From: Gemmatimonadota bacterium
GTDB taxonomy: Bacteria; Latescibacterota; UBA2968; GCA-2709665
DNA: 35,492 nt
Direction: 5' to 3'
Assembly: GCA_028873695.1 (NCBI GenBank)
Contig: JAPPNU010000074.1
Coordinates: forward strand, 1 to 35,492
In this document: positions 20,948 through 30,954 of the stretch, piece by piece
How positions within the stretch are numbered: position 1 is the stretch's first letter
Layout: every line of letters begins with the position of its first letter
Notes under the pieces: model-generated
The model's database searches: none
Told to the model about the DNA's origin: nothing
The model's input: the letters and a program-made list of their open reading frames with translations, nothing else
Program-made: the position numbers and the translations under genes

Positions 20948-23353
20948 TCAGGGCGAGGAAGAATCTCCTGACGTTCGCAGTTGTTTCAGGTCGACGAAGA
21001 AGCGTTTCCGGTCCCTGTTTCCGCTCTCGTCCACGACGTTCAACGTGTGCCATCCCCTCGCAAGTTCCGCCGCCTTGACGTGCCGGCCGCGGCTGCTGCC
21101 CAGGTACCGGTCATCCAGGTACCAATACAGGACGCGTTTCTTATCCCTGTGGGCCACCCGCATCGCGACCTTCTGTCGTGCGCCGCCGAAGTCTCTCGGC
21201 AGCCAGAGCCTGGCGTTATGACGTGGATAGACGATCTTCAACGGATCGGATCCGGCGCCGGCCGGGCAATCCGGTTTGTGCGGCGGAACCATGCCCTGAA
21301 CCTGCCCCCGTTCCCGCAGGTGTTGCGAGACGTCTGCCGGAAACACGAGCCGGCTTACGGGACGGCGGTCCCCCGGTTCCCAGCACAGCGAACACACGCG
21401 ATGGCTTCCGTCCAGCGTCACCTGAAGGGTCCGGTGATAGGGACAGGACCGCAGGGGCTTCATATGCAGCGGCGCTTCCGCGGAAACACGTCGTTCGCAA
21501 TGCATACCCGCCCGGAATCCGGTATCCGCGCAAAGCTGAAGCTCCCGCAGGTCGGAAACCGGCGCATCGATCCAGACGTGTTCGCGTTGCTTGGGCAGCT
21601 GGTTGAACAGGTCGAACAGGAGCGGCGCGGCCGAGTTCGCGCCCGTCAGGTCCGCATTCCCGCGACCGCCGAAATTGCCAATCCAGACGGCCACCGTCCA
21701 CTCGGGGCTTACCCCGATCGCCCATGCATCCCGCTTCCCGTAACTGGTTCCCGTCTTCCACGCGATGGGCCACTGGTTCTGGTACTGATGCCAGTAGTAC
21801 TCCACGCCGGGCCGCGTGAGGTCTCGAAGCATGTCGAGTGTCAGATAACATGCGCCCGGGCTGATGAGCGCCGGTCCCACCGGGTCGGGCGTCCCGGCAA
21901 GGACCCTGAGCGGACTGAACCGGCCGCCGTTGGCCAGCGCGCGGTAGGATTGCGCCATGTCCCACAGGCTGACTTCCACGCCGCCGAGAATCATCGGCAG
22001 ACCGTAATCTCCGGGAGACCGGATGAGCGTGGTCAGCCCGGCGGATTCCAGGAACCTGAAAAACGGGTCCGTCCCGTACGCGTCCAGCAACCGGACCGCG
22101 GGCACGTTCAGGGAACGGACAAGCGCCTCCCTTGCCGTCACCAGACCCGCGAAGTTCCCATCGGCGTTTCCCGGGGAATAAGCGCCGTAGTGGGTGGGAA
22201 GATCACGGAGCCGCGTCCGGGGCAGTAGAAGGCCCTGGTCGATGCCCAGCGCGAACAGAAACGGTTTGAGCAGAGATCCGGAGGACCTTGCCGCCGCAAC
22301 CCCATCCACCCGGCCCTGGTTCCGGTCGTCGACGAATCCCTGAGATCCGACGTACGCGCGTACCTTCCCCGATCGGGTATCAGCCACCAGGGCCGCCCCG
22401 TTGCGGACGCCGCGTTGCCGCATGAACGCGGCGTGTCGATTGACGAGTTCCGCGCTTTGTCTCTGAATATCCCTGTGCAGGGTCGTCTTCAGGTACGTAT
22501 TCCCGTGCCGCGACGCCAGTCGCCGCGCCAGATGCGGCGCGTCCATCGGCAACGGCCTGACGCCGTCCGGTACCTTCTCCAGCCTCGCCAGGCCGAACGT
22601 CTCGGCGTCGATCTTTCCCTCGCTGCGCAGCCGGTTCAGCAGCCGGTCGCGCCTGAGCCGCAGTTCTTCCGGGTCGGCCAGAGGCGATATCAGCCCGGGC
22701 GCGTTCGGAAGGACCGCCAGCGTGGCGGCCTCCCCCCAGGTCAGCCGTTCGGGTGACTTGCCGAAATACCGTTGCGCGGCCGCGCGGTAGCCGACAATGT
22801 TGCCGCCATAGGGCGCGTGATCCATGTAAAGGTTCAGGATCTGCTTCTTGTCATAGTGGCGTTCGATCTTCATTGCCTGGAGCATCTCCAGGGCTTTGTT
22901 GAGATAGGTCCTCTTCCTCTGCGACGTCATCCGGGCAATCTGCATCGTCAGTGTGCTGGCGCCGCTGACGACCGTCCCGGAACGGATATTCTGATAGACG
23001 GCGCGGAGCAGCGCCAGCGGATCCACACCTGGATGTCTGTAAAAGCGGCGGTCCTCGAAAAGGAGCACCGCCTGTTCCAGCGGAAGCGGTACAACGGCGT
23101 TCGCCCGGTGGGGAAAACACCACTGATCGTCGCCATTCAGGAACATGCGCAGGATCCGACCCCGCTCGTCGAGCACAACCGTGCTGTAGTCAGGCTCGAA
23201 GAGGGGGTCCGGCAGGGGAATCGATACGTAGAGTACCGCGGGGGAGAGAAGCAGCGCAAGAAGGACCCCTGTCTTTGCGGGCCCGCAGCTTGAAAGAGCG
23301 GTCCAGCGACGCCTTATTCCCCTGGCCGCAATCCGCCGCCACTTCCGAAACAT
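20948..23353 (-). CDS. pbpC: Penicillin-binding protein 1C
   Basis: This is a bifunctional peptidoglycan synthase. After a basic N-terminus and one membrane anchor (GVLLALLLSPAVLYVSI) comes the glycosyltransferase domain with the catalytic Glu in LLFEDRRFYRHPGVDP and TLTMQIARM. The transpeptidase domain follows with SLLK (SxxK), SLN (SxN) and KTG motifs, and a C-terminal PBP1C-type domain. ATG 23353 (801 residues) is preferred because AGGAG lies eight bases upstream; ATG 23389 is an in-frame alternative with a poorer site. It follows the alpha-2-macroglobulin gene on the same strand, as in the E. coli yfhM-pbpC pair. A MITE-like element has landed between the two. Confidence 0.95.
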   Translation of the reverse strand: MFRKWRRIAARGIRRRWTALSSCGPAKTGVLLALLLSPAVLYVSIPLPDPLFEPDYSTVVLDERGRILRMFLNGDDQWCFPHRANAVVPLPLEQAVLLFEDRRFYRHPGVDPLALLRAVYQNIRSGTVVSGASTLTMQIARMTSQRKRTYLNKALEMLQAMKIERHYDKKQILNLYMDHAPYGGNIVGYRAAAQRYFGKSPERLTWGEAATLAVLPNAPGLISPLADPEELRLRRDRLLNRLRSEGKIDAETFGLARLEKVPDGVRPLPMDAPHLARRLASRHGNTYLKTTLHRDIQRQSAELVNRHAAFMRQRGVRNGAALVADTRSGKVRAYVGSQGFVDDRNQGRVDGVAAARSSGSLLKPFLFALGIDQGLLLPRTRLRDLPTHYGAYSPGNADGNFAGLVTAREALVRSLNVPAVRLLDAYGTDPFFRFLESAGLTTLIRSPGDYGLPMILGGVEVSLWDMAQSYRALANGGRFSPLRVLAGTPDPVGPALISPGACYLTLDMLRDLTRPGVEYYWHQYQNQWPIAWKTGTSYGKRDAWAIGVSPEWTVAVWIGNFGGRGNADLTGANSAAPLLFDLFNQLPKQREHVWIDAPVSDLRELQLCADTGFRAGMHCERRVSAEAPLHMKPLRSCPYHRTLQVTLDGSHRVCSLCWEPGDRRPVSRLVFPADVSQHLRERGQVQGMVPPHKPDCPAGAGSDPLKIVYPRHNARLWLPRDFGGARQKVAMRVAHRDKKRVLYWYLDDRYLGSSRGRHVKAAELARGWHTLNVVDESGNRDRKRFFVDLKQLRTSGDSSSP

Positions 23354-23426
23354 ATCTGCAGCTCCTGGAAACAACCGCCGTTTCACCATTCGCTTTCGCC
23401 GCCTTCGGTTCGCATTCCGATCCGCC

Positions 23427-23530
23427 GGGCGCTCACAAGGGACGCCCCTGCGAGTGCGACTTCGGCGCGTAATCCAGGGCGATCGATTCGTGGATGTTTG
23501 GTATTGTAGGGGCGTCCCTTGTGGGCGACC
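23427..23530. mobile_element. MITE-like inverted-repeat element between the A2M gene and pbpC
   Basis: The ends GGGCGCTCACAAGGGACGCC (from 23427) and GTAGGGGCGTCCCTTGTGGG (from 23506) are inverted repeats of about 22-24 bp around a core of about 55 bp. The core contains CGATCGATTCGTGG, which is shared with the copy at 30955-31062. No protein is encoded. A solo right end occurs at 599-624. Transcription of pbpC from an upstream promoter would have to pass through this hairpin. Confidence 0.8.
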
Positions 23531-23559
23531 AAATTATGGCGCTGGCAACCGTGTAGCAT

Positions 23560-26500
23560 CTATCTCTGTTTTACCTCAACCCGTCTTCCGGCCGTGGTCG
23601 CCCGGTAGGACCGGTCGTACATCGCTTCCACAACCGTTGCGGGCAGCCGGAACGACCCCGACGTAACGGCGTTCAACCGGACGACGAAATCCAGGTCCCT
23701 TCGACTTTTGAAATCGAAGAACCACATCACCCGGTGGTCGCGTGCGTCCATGTATTCCTCGCGGTTCAGATTCAGACGCTTCGTCCATTTCGGCGCCGTC
23801 CGATCGGACAGACGAGGATTGTCGATTTCCCAGCCGGCCGGCAGCACCTGGACCAGCGCCAGCTCCTCAATCTCCCGGGCGACGCTCGGATTGCGCACGC
23901 GAAAGTGCCCCCAGAAGTTCTCACCCTGAGTCAGTTCGGCGGGATCGACCGGCGCGCCGTCGTCGCTGCGCCAGGCCACCGTCAGCGCCAGCTTGCTGGA
24001 AGTCTCTCCCTCGTCGCCGTCAAGTGGGACTCCGTCCCAGTCCAGGGTTGCGAACGCCCTCGTGACGGTCGACGTCGAATCCAGCGTCACTGCCAGATCC
24101 CCCCCAAAACCCTCCTTGACTTCAACGTGGAAGGCGGACCGGTCCGTCTCAAACGGCACCTCCCGCCCGTCCGGCAGGTGGATCGTGCCCGCGATTACGG
24201 GCGGGCCGTCCTCCCCGCTGTCGAGAGACCGCACGTATTTTCCCAGGGACAGAAGCATGAAACCGGTGGTCTGGGTACTGTACCACTTCTGAGACGCGAG
24301 CGCCAGGCCCAGCTCTTTGGCGACCTCGTCCGCCTCCGACCAGCGTTCGAACATGACCAGCGTATTCAGTATGATCGCCAGGTCCCGCATGCCTGAGCCG
24401 TAGGTCCCGCCCGATTCGTTGTATTCTTCCACCCGCTTTCCGGCCGGGATGAGAATCTGAGCCGCCGTCCGCTCCACACCGGCCAGGTGATACGCCGCCG
24501 CCAGCAGCCACTTCTGGGTATCGTTCATGTCGCTGATCCCGGTCTCCTTCAGCAGATTCATCGGGCCGATCTGGTATTCGCCGGCGAGCGCCAGGAGATA
24601 GACGCGATAGACCCGCGCCATCAGACTGTCTTTGACCGTAAGCGAACGCGATTTTTCGTACCGCATCCAGTTTGCCATCAGGTCCTGCGGCACGTGATAT
24701 CCCAGTTTGGCCGCTTCGATAAGAAAGTGGCCCGCGTAAAGAGAACCCCAGGTTGAGACGGTGTTGGCGCCGGGCCAATAGGCGAAACCGCCGGAAGCGA
24801 GCTTGAATTTCCTCAATTTTCGGATCGCCGTATTGATAAACCGGTCGATTTCGACGGTTGCGTCTCCGGCAAACTTCACGCCATCCAGGAAGGTGTTCAG
24901 GTACAGCAGGGGAAACGCGGTCGAAACCGTCTGCTCGATACAGCCGTACGGAAAGCGGACCAGCCGGAGCAGCCTGTGGGTCATTCCGAAGTCGGGGTGG
25001 CGGCGCAGAACCACCCTGGCGCGATTGGTACCGGGCATTCCTCCGGCCGGGACGGTAAAGCGGACCGTCTGGCCGGGACGGACGTCCTGTTCCTGCGAGG
25101 CGTACGTTCGGGGTGACGATGGACGCACATTCAGGTCCGTCTCATGATCGGCGACGATATCCGGCGCCGCCGCCGTGACGACCACCCTGGCCAGTCCCAC
25201 TGCCGGGGCCGCCTGAAGCGTAAACGAACATTCCTGCTCCTCCGAAATCGAGAAGTCTATTTCCTGCCGCGCGGGTCCGACAACCGAAACCGGGCCCTCG
25301 GTATCGATCGAAACAACGGTCGGCCCGATACTGTCGACCATTGCAAAAACGGTTACGGGAACGGTGATGCGGTCCCCGGGGCCAAGCACGCGCGGCAGCG
25401 TGGGCATCACCATCAGGTCGGTCTTCACCGGAACCGACGTCTCTGCCTTGCCGTATCGTCCTTTGCTGGCGGAAACGGCCATCACCCGCACCGAACCCGT
25501 ATAGTCGGGCATCTCGAAGTCAACGGCGGCCCGTCCCTGTGCGTCGGTTTCGATCGGCCCCCTGAACAGCGACACCGCCTTGAATCGCTTTGCGCGTGCC
25601 GGCTCCAGCTGGGAAGCCCGGTACGCAAATCCGCCGCCCACCGCAAAGGTCTTGAAGACGTCCCCCTTGTTGGCGCCGATGACGTGCGAATACACATCGT
25701 GGGTCACCACACCCAGGCGACGCTTCCTGTAAAACGACTGCCACGCGTCGGGCGCGGCGAATCCGGTGAGCGCCAGCAGCCCCTCATCGACCACGGCCAG
25801 CGTGAACTGCGCCGGCGCTCCGTCGCCCGTCTCGACCAGGATCTGAAACGGGGACTCCGGCGCCAGTTCGCCGGGCATGCGGAGGGTGATCTCCTGGCGG
25901 GTATCGGGATCGCTCACGTTGAGCGGAACCACGCCGTACAGGCGAATGGGTCGATCGTTCATCGTCTGCGTGTACGGCTGAAGGACCGAGACGCCCACGT
26001 ACGCGGTGGGCGCCATATCCCGCGTGACGGGCACCGAGACCCGGAACTCGTCCGGGCGACCGTCCGGTTCGTGCCACCGGGTCTGCAGAATGCGCCTGTC
26101 CTGTTCCACCGAGACCAGAATCGCGCCCTGTCGTGGCGCGGGAAACGTCACCAGCGCGGAATCGCCGGGAACGTAGGCCTTCCTGTCGGTTTTGAGCGCG
26201 AGCATGCCCGCGGATTTCGGATCGGCCTGCGCTTCACCCCAGGGATAGGCGCGCATGAAGAACGCGGCGGTATGGCCGGCCGCATCCGTCACCTCAACCA
26301 GATACTCGCCCCGTTCCTCGGGCGTAAACACCAGCGGTACGGGCGCAGACTGTGAAAAGAGGTCGCCGCTCCCGATTTGTTCCGTGTATTGGTCCGTTTT
26401 GAACTTGAGGCGAAACTGATCGCGGCTTTCGTATTCCCACCACCAGTGCATCGTGCTTCTGTAAATGCGATATTCAAGCGGCAGTCCGGGCGCCGCCTCG

Positions 26501-29079
26501 CCTTGAGCCGTCACCAGTACAACCGGGATCTCCAGCGAGGACCCGAGGCGGGCGTATCCGTAGTCGAACTGCGGTTTTCGCACCCCGACGTAGCGCACGT
26601 ATGGATCCAGGGCGAGGGTTTCACGGCTGCGGTTCGGGCGGCCGCCCTTCTCCAGCACGGTGGCTTCGATTCGGACACGGACGGCCGACGGCTCCGTTCC
26701 GAATACGGGCAGCCGCCAGCGCACCCGCGCGCGGCCTTCCGCGTCGAGTCCGCCCTTGAAGATGCGGGTGCGACTCGGCTTGTACGCTACGGCTTCATTG
26801 GTGAAACTGAAACCGGGGTAGTTGGCGAACTTCCGCGCCTCGTGCGAAAAATCGACCGTGACCTCTGCATCCAGTCCCGCCGCCGGATTTCCGAAGAGAT
26901 AGTTGCTCGCCAGCACCAGTCGAAGTTCCTCGTCGTCAGGCGTCAGATTTTCCTTTTCGGGCTCGATCCGGACCCTCAACCGGTAGGGGGCCACCGTCTC
27001 AACTTTCACCGTATGGTCGAACGTCCGGCTTCCCACCTCCAGGCGCGCCCGCCAGTTTCCCGTGGGGTCGTCGGGATCGGTCCTGAAGCTGAATACATAG
27101 AAGCCGTCCCTGCCCGTTCGGGCGGTCCGCTCCAGTACAAGCTGATTTCTGGGGTTGAAGAGTTTCAGCGTAACCGGGTGGTTCTCCGGAAAGGTCTGCT
27201 CCGAATTTCTCGCGATCAGCGAAAGGTGGACCTCGTCGCCCGGCCGGTATACGCCCCGTTCGGAATAGACGAACGCCCGGACGCCGTCCGGCGGCGTCGC
27301 GGCGCCTCCGGTATCGAAGGTGGAAAGGTTCCAGGCCATTTCGTTGCACTTGATGATGCTCTTCTGTCCGTCTTTTTCGGCTTCGACATAGAAGACGTCC
27401 CGCTCCCCGCCGGAAAGCGTCACCGCGCCGTGCCTGTCGGTCACGCCCCGCCCGGCCACCTGGTTCTGGAAGGTACGCAGCGTGACCGCAACCCCGGACA
27501 TCGGGGCCGCGCTGTTGATATCCCGGGCGTAGACGACGTGTTGGCGGTGCGCCTGCTTGTACGTCAGCCCGATATCGCTTACGATAACCGGCTTGAATAC
27601 CCTTCCGTGCGTATTGACGTATCCCGGCGAGAAGGGATGGCTGCGGTAATCCCACAGTTGCCGGTTCCACCGCCATTGCTTCTGCGCTTCCTCGGCCTCG
27701 CCCGGCGCGCCGTACAGCATGTCGACGTGTTTAAAGCTGAGGCTGAGCAGAAGCGGTCCTTTTTCGGACGGATCGAGCAGCGCGTTCAGGTCCAGTTCGT
27801 GCTGCAGCCACCGGTTTCGGACCTGGCCGATCTCGAGGACCGTATCAACAATCCCCACGCCTACGCGATTGACGGCCCAGGAGTGGAAGTCCCGTCGACG
27901 GTCGACGCCGCTCTTCAGACTCTGACTCTGCAGGAACTGGCCCAGGTTCGAGTCGAAAACTTGCTTGATCCGCAACCTGGCCTGGCTCACGTTCACCGTC
28001 CGGAACCGCACACGCCGGCGGTTGACCGTTGGCAGAATCATCCCGTCTTCGGAGAATCGAATCCGGGGCTTCAGATCGGGTATCTCGACCGTTTCGGTGT
28101 GTTCCGAGGCCGTCGCCGCTCCCCATCGGCTGCGAATGCCGGGATGAATGGTAAGCGTATAGTGCCGGCCATGCTCGAACTCCCCGCTCACGTGGATTTT
28201 CCTGCCCGCCGCGCTGACTCGGATATCCATCGGCGGGTCCACGGCAATCAGCCCGCGGAGGTCCTGGCGGGGATCCAGGTCGTCCGTCATCTCGACCGCG
28301 AGTCCGGGCTGCCGCCCGTCCACCCGGCCCTCGACTTTGACGATTTTCATTTCCGTTACGGGAGCCAGCGTCCTTTTGTCCCTGTAGTCCCGCGATATCT
28401 CCAATACCGCCCCGTCGAGGCTGAAACGGAGCTCCCGTCTGTCCGTCCCCCGCGCGATGGGGTCTGAGACAAACGCGAAGGTATTCCCCTCCTCGTCCGC
28501 CGTCCACGCAAGGGCAAGCGGCTCCCGGCCCAGAGACAGCCGGCCGGCCCGCCGCACCTGTTCCAGCGAGGTCTTTTCGCTGAACAGGACCCGCCCCTTG
28601 TAGACCACGCGCCGCGGATCGTCTTTCTCGTACAGCTCGAAATCCGCGTTCAGCGAAACGATCTCCCGGCCGGCGACGTGAAACGCGAACTCGAGCGGTT
28701 GCAGGTTCCTGTGCTGGGGGAACAGGGCTGCGAGATCCACGGCGCCCCGGTACTTCTGCCGGAACGGGAGCGGCGCATCCGGCCGGAAGAGAAGGGTGCG
28801 TCGGTCCTCCCAGCTGACGGCCCCGTTGATGCCCGGTACGAACGTGAATACGTCTCTTTCAGGGCTCTTGCCAACCCGGTTTCCGGGCACGACCGGCGAC
28901 ACGAATCGCACGCGAATGGCATCTCCCGCGCGGATGAGGTCGGATGTCACGTGGCTGACCAACCTGGCCGTCTCGGGCGAGTAGGTAATCGACCCGGAAT
29001 CGTTCCGCTTCGAAGCACATCCGGCCAACAGGGCTCCGATCAGCAGCAGCCTGCCGGCGCCGATTCGATTGAGCGTCAT
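23560..29079 (-). CDS. Bacterial alpha-2-macroglobulin lipoprotein (YfhM type)
   Basis: Bacterial alpha-2-macroglobulins trap external proteases in the periplasm. The 1839-residue protein starts at ATG 29079, where GGGAG lies about eight bases upstream; an in-frame extension to 29154 is rejected because the signal peptide begins at MTLNRIGAGR. The lipobox LLAGC puts the lipidated Cys at 21, with Ala next, which would favour the outer membrane by the E. coli rule. MG-type beta-domains fill the N-terminal two-thirds. The thioester motif GCIEQ is intact (Cys about 1380; bases 24931-24945), inside the thioester domain FPYGCIEQTVSTAFPLLYL. The neighbouring PBP1C is its usual genetic partner, which may repair peptidoglycan where the protease trap acts. 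Confidence 0.95.
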   Translation of the reverse strand: MTLNRIGAGRLLLIGALLAGCASKRNDSGSITYSPETARLVSHVTSDLIRAGDAIRVRFVSPVVPGNRVGKSPERDVFTFVPGINGAVSWEDRRTLLFRPDAPLPFRQKYRGAVDLAALFPQHRNLQPLEFAFHVAGREIVSLNADFELYEKDDPRRVVYKGRVLFSEKTSLEQVRRAGRLSLGREPLALAWTADEEGNTFAFVSDPIARGTDRRELRFSLDGAVLEISRDYRDKRTLAPVTEMKIVKVEGRVDGRQPGLAVEMTDDLDPRQDLRGLIAVDPPMDIRVSAAGRKIHVSGEFEHGRHYTLTIHPGIRSRWGAATASEHTETVEIPDLKPRIRFSEDGMILPTVNRRRVRFRTVNVSQARLRIKQVFDSNLGQFLQSQSLKSGVDRRRDFHSWAVNRVGVGIVDTVLEIGQVRNRWLQHELDLNALLDPSEKGPLLLSLSFKHVDMLYGAPGEAEEAQKQWRWNRQLWDYRSHPFSPGYVNTHGRVFKPVIVSDIGLTYKQAHRQHVVYARDINSAAPMSGVAVTLRTFQNQVAGRGVTDRHGAVTLSGGERDVFYVEAEKDGQKSIIKCNEMAWNLSTFDTGGAATPPDGVRAFVYSERGVYRPGDEVHLSLIARNSEQTFPENHPVTLKLFNPRNQLVLERTARTGRDGFYVFSFRTDPDDPTGNWRARLEVGSRTFDHTVKVETVAPYRLRVRIEPEKENLTPDDEELRLVLASNYLFGNPAAGLDAEVTVDFSHEARKFANYPGFSFTNEAVAYKPSRTRIFKGGLDAEGRARVRWRLPVFGTEPSAVRVRIEATVLEKGGRPNRSRETLALDPYVRYVGVRKPQFDYGYARLGSSLEIPVVLVTAQGEAAPGLPLEYRIYRSTMHWWWEYESRDQFRLKFKTDQYTEQIGSGDLFSQSAPVPLVFTPEERGEYLVEVTDAAGHTAAFFMRAYPWGEAQADPKSAGMLALKTDRKAYVPGDSALVTFPAPRQGAILVSVEQDRRILQTRWHEPDGRPDEFRVSVPVTRDMAPTAYVGVSVLQPYTQTMNDRPIRLYGVVPLNVSDPDTRQEITLRMPGELAPESPFQILVETGDGAPAQFTLAVVDEGLLALTGFAAPDAWQSFYRKRRLGVVTHDVYSHVIGANKGDVFKTFAVGGGFAYRASQLEPARAKRFKAVSLFRGPIETDAQGRAAVDFEMPDYTGSVRVMAVSASKGRYGKAETSVPVKTDLMVMPTLPRVLGPGDRITVPVTVFAMVDSIGPTVVSIDTEGPVSVVGPARQEIDFSISEEQECSFTLQAAPAVGLARVVVTAAAPDIVADHETDLNVRPSSPRTYASQEQDVRPGQTVRFTVPAGGMPGTNRARVVLRRHPDFGMTHRLLRLVRFPYGCIEQTVSTAFPLLYLNTFLDGVKFAGDATVEIDRFINTAIRKLRKFKLASGGFAYWPGANTVSTWGSLYAGHFLIEAAKLGYHVPQDLMANWMRYEKSRSLTVKDSLMARVYRVYLLALAGEYQIGPMNLLKETGISDMNDTQKWLLAAAYHLAGVERTAAQILIPAGKRVEEYNESGGTYGSGMRDLAIILNTLVMFERWSEADEVAKELGLALASQKWYSTQTTGFMLLSLGKYVRSLDSGEDGPPVIAGTIHLPDGREVPFETDRSAFHVEVKEGFGGDLAVTLDSTSTVTRAFATLDWDGVPLDGDEGETSSKLALTVAWRSDDGAPVDPAELTQGENFWGHFRVRNPSVAREIEELALVQVLPAGWEIDNPRLSDRTAPKWTKRLNLNREEYMDARDHRVMWFFDFKSRRDLDFVVRLNAVTSGSFRLPATVVEAMYDRSYRATTAGRRVEVKQR

Positions 29080-29464
29080 CACAAACTCCCGCGCAAATAG
29101 GGAAAAATCCGGTCTACACGGCGAGCGGCGGGCAAATTCAGTCCCCGCAACCATGATCCATCGTCCGTCATCGATCCCTAAAACCGCTTGACATCATCGG
29201 GCCGATCTTTACCTTAACAGCCCGTTTAACCTCAATCCGAAAAAAAACAACGCGGCGACGCGATAAAACCCTCCGAAACGGGGCGTAATCGACGTGTGGA
29301 AGGACGTTTTTTCCCTTCACGTCCAGCGACCTGACGTATCCTGTTAATCCGCCGTCTAATCGCCTTTATTTACAAGCATATATTCGAATTAACGTCCCCG
29401 AATACTTACGAATCAAGGTTAAAACCGGCAACGCGTCACGAGACGGCTTCTCAGGAGATCTTCC
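29080..29464. other. Divergent promoter region, A2M and LLM genes
   Basis: This 385-bp gap must hold promoters for both neighbours. On the + strand TTGACA (29188-29193), a 16-bp spacer and TACCTT (29210-29215) is a possible promoter, but it is 250 bp from the LLM start. The 19 bases at 29404-29422 (ACTTACGAATCAAGGTTAA) match those just before moaC (46-64) with one difference. Otherwise only AT-rich sequence is seen. Confidence 0.4.
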
Positions 29465-30526
29465 ATGCAATTCGGCCAATTCTACCTGCTGGAAACCCCG
29501 CCCGGCAAGAACCACGCCGAGGTCTACCACGAGGCGTTCGAACAGTTCCGGCTCATGGATGAATTGGGCTGGGACGCCATCTGGCTGGCCGAACACCACT
29601 TCGACCATAGGGCGCCGGGCGCCAACTACTACTCGATTACCCCGTCAATCCATACGATGGCCGCGTACGCGTCGGCCATTACGGAACGTATCAAAATCGG
29701 TACGGCGGTCATCGTTCTGCCCTTCCACAACCCGGTCATCGTCGCGGAAGACTTCGCCACGGTGGATATCATGTCCAAAGGCCGGCTCCTCTTCGGCGTG
29801 GGACGCGGCTACCAGCTCGAGGAATTTCACAACTGGGGCATCGATCCGGAGGAAAGCCGGGAACGCTTTCAGGAAGAGCTGGAAATCATCCTGAAGGCCT
29901 GGACGGGACCCGTCGAATACGACGGCAAGTTCCACAAGGTCCGGAAAGTCAACGTCATCCCGAAGCCGGTACAACAGCCGCATCCGCCGGTGTACGTCGC
30001 GGCGGTGAGTCCCTCAACGTACGAATGGGTCATCAAGAACGGCTACAACGTCCTGACCTCGTTCCTGCATCCCTACGATCAGGTTTTCGAGTTATACGAA
30101 GCGTACCACAAGACGGCAAACGCGTGCGGGCTGTCCGGCAAGCTGGACTTCCCGCTGGCGAGGTTTCTCTACGTTGCCGAAACCACCGGGAAAGCCCGTG
30201 AAGAATGTCACGACCAGCTCATGTGGTATTTCCGCACCCTGCTTGCCGAGGTGATCGCCCCACCGCCGGAGATCGCGCCGCCCGGCCAGATGGAATTCTA
30301 CCAGGAACTGAAACAGAAATTCTCGAATATCAGCTTCGACGAGATCCTGGCCGAACACGCCATCGTAGGCGATCCGGACTTTGTGGCAGGCAAAATCGGC
30401 TGGATCCAAAAACACACCGGGCTACAGAACTTTATGGGTTGGACCCGCATCGGGGACCTGCATCCCGATCTGGTCTGCAAGTCCCTGCGCATGTTCTCCG
30501 AACACGTCGCGCCCGCGTTTGATTGA
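29465..30526 (+). CDS. LLM-class flavin-dependent monooxygenase
   Basis: The 353-residue protein is a luciferase-like TIM-barrel oxidoreductase. It begins MQFGQFYLLETPPGKNHAEV and contains GWDAIWLAEHHFDHRAPGANY, IKIGTAVIVLPFHNPVIVAED, GRLLFGVGRGYQLEEFHNWG and a C-terminal GDPDFVAGKI segment typical of the family. These enzymes use reduced flavin (FMN or F420) and oxygen or act as F420 dehydrogenases; the cofactor and substrate cannot be told from sequence. AGGAG lies about eight bases before the ATG. It converges on the cupin gene with only 31 bp between stops. Confidence 0.9.
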   Translation: MQFGQFYLLETPPGKNHAEVYHEAFEQFRLMDELGWDAIWLAEHHFDHRAPGANYYSITPSIHTMAAYASAITERIKIGTAVIVLPFHNPVIVAEDFATVDIMSKGRLLFGVGRGYQLEEFHNWGIDPEESRERFQEELEIILKAWTGPVEYDGKFHKVRKVNVIPKPVQQPHPPVYVAAVSPSTYEWVIKNGYNVLTSFLHPYDQVFELYEAYHKTANACGLSGKLDFPLARFLYVAETTGKAREECHDQLMWYFRTLLAEVIAPPPEIAPPGQMEFYQELKQKFSNISFDEILAEHAIVGDPDFVAGKIGWIQKHTGLQNFMGWTRIGDLHPDLVCKSLRMFSEHVAPAFD

Positions 30527-30557
30527 TCGCACGGCTGAACTGCTTTCCGGACCGTTC

Positions 30558-30893
30558 CTATTCCCGCCACGCCGGCTGTGTGACATGCAGCAGCAGCGCG
30601 CCCTCCGGTACCGTGATCACGGTTGACGTACCCTTCTCGATATACCCCAGGTCTCCGATTTCGAAACGCACCGGCTCCTGTCCTTCGCCGTGGACTTCCA
30701 GCGCGCCCTTCAGCATGAAGAAGACCTCGTTGTAGTCGAAGGTCCATTCCAGCCGGCTGGGTTCGAGGTATTCCGTGAATCCCGCGGCGAGGCAGTCGTC
30801 CTTGCCGACTATCGGATCGGATACCTGTACCTTCGCGCCCGGCGCGTCGTACAGCTTCATGTCCCTCTGGTCCGGTTTCACGATTTGTACCAT
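30558..30893 (-). CDS. Cupin-domain protein, EutQ-like
   Basis: A 111-residue single-domain cupin. The two beta-barrel motifs are seen around LEWTFDYNEVFFMLKGALEVHGEG and FEIGDLGYIEKGTSTVITVPEGA. Histidine ligands are poorly conserved, as in EutQ-like cupins, which often carry Glu and Tyr at those sites. No eut operon is present, so a role in ethanolamine use is not supported. The ATG at 30893 has GGAG eight bases upstream. A small-molecule isomerase, dioxygenase or binding role is possible. Confidence 0.8.
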   Translation of the reverse strand: MVQIVKPDQRDMKLYDAPGAKVQVSDPIVGKDDCLAAGFTEYLEPSRLEWTFDYNEVFFMLKGALEVHGEGQEPVRFEIGDLGYIEKGTSTVITVPEGALLLHVTQPAWRE

Positions 30894-30954
30894 AGGAGAT
30901 CTCCATTAAAGGGCAGTAAACAGCGAAAAAAGTTGTAAGTTCTCAGCCATCAGC

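Noticed and set aside
26377..28467. A 696-codon + strand frame opposite the A2M gene
   Set aside because: Antisense to a clearly coding lipoprotein gene with an intact thioester motif; composition is typical of shadow frames.
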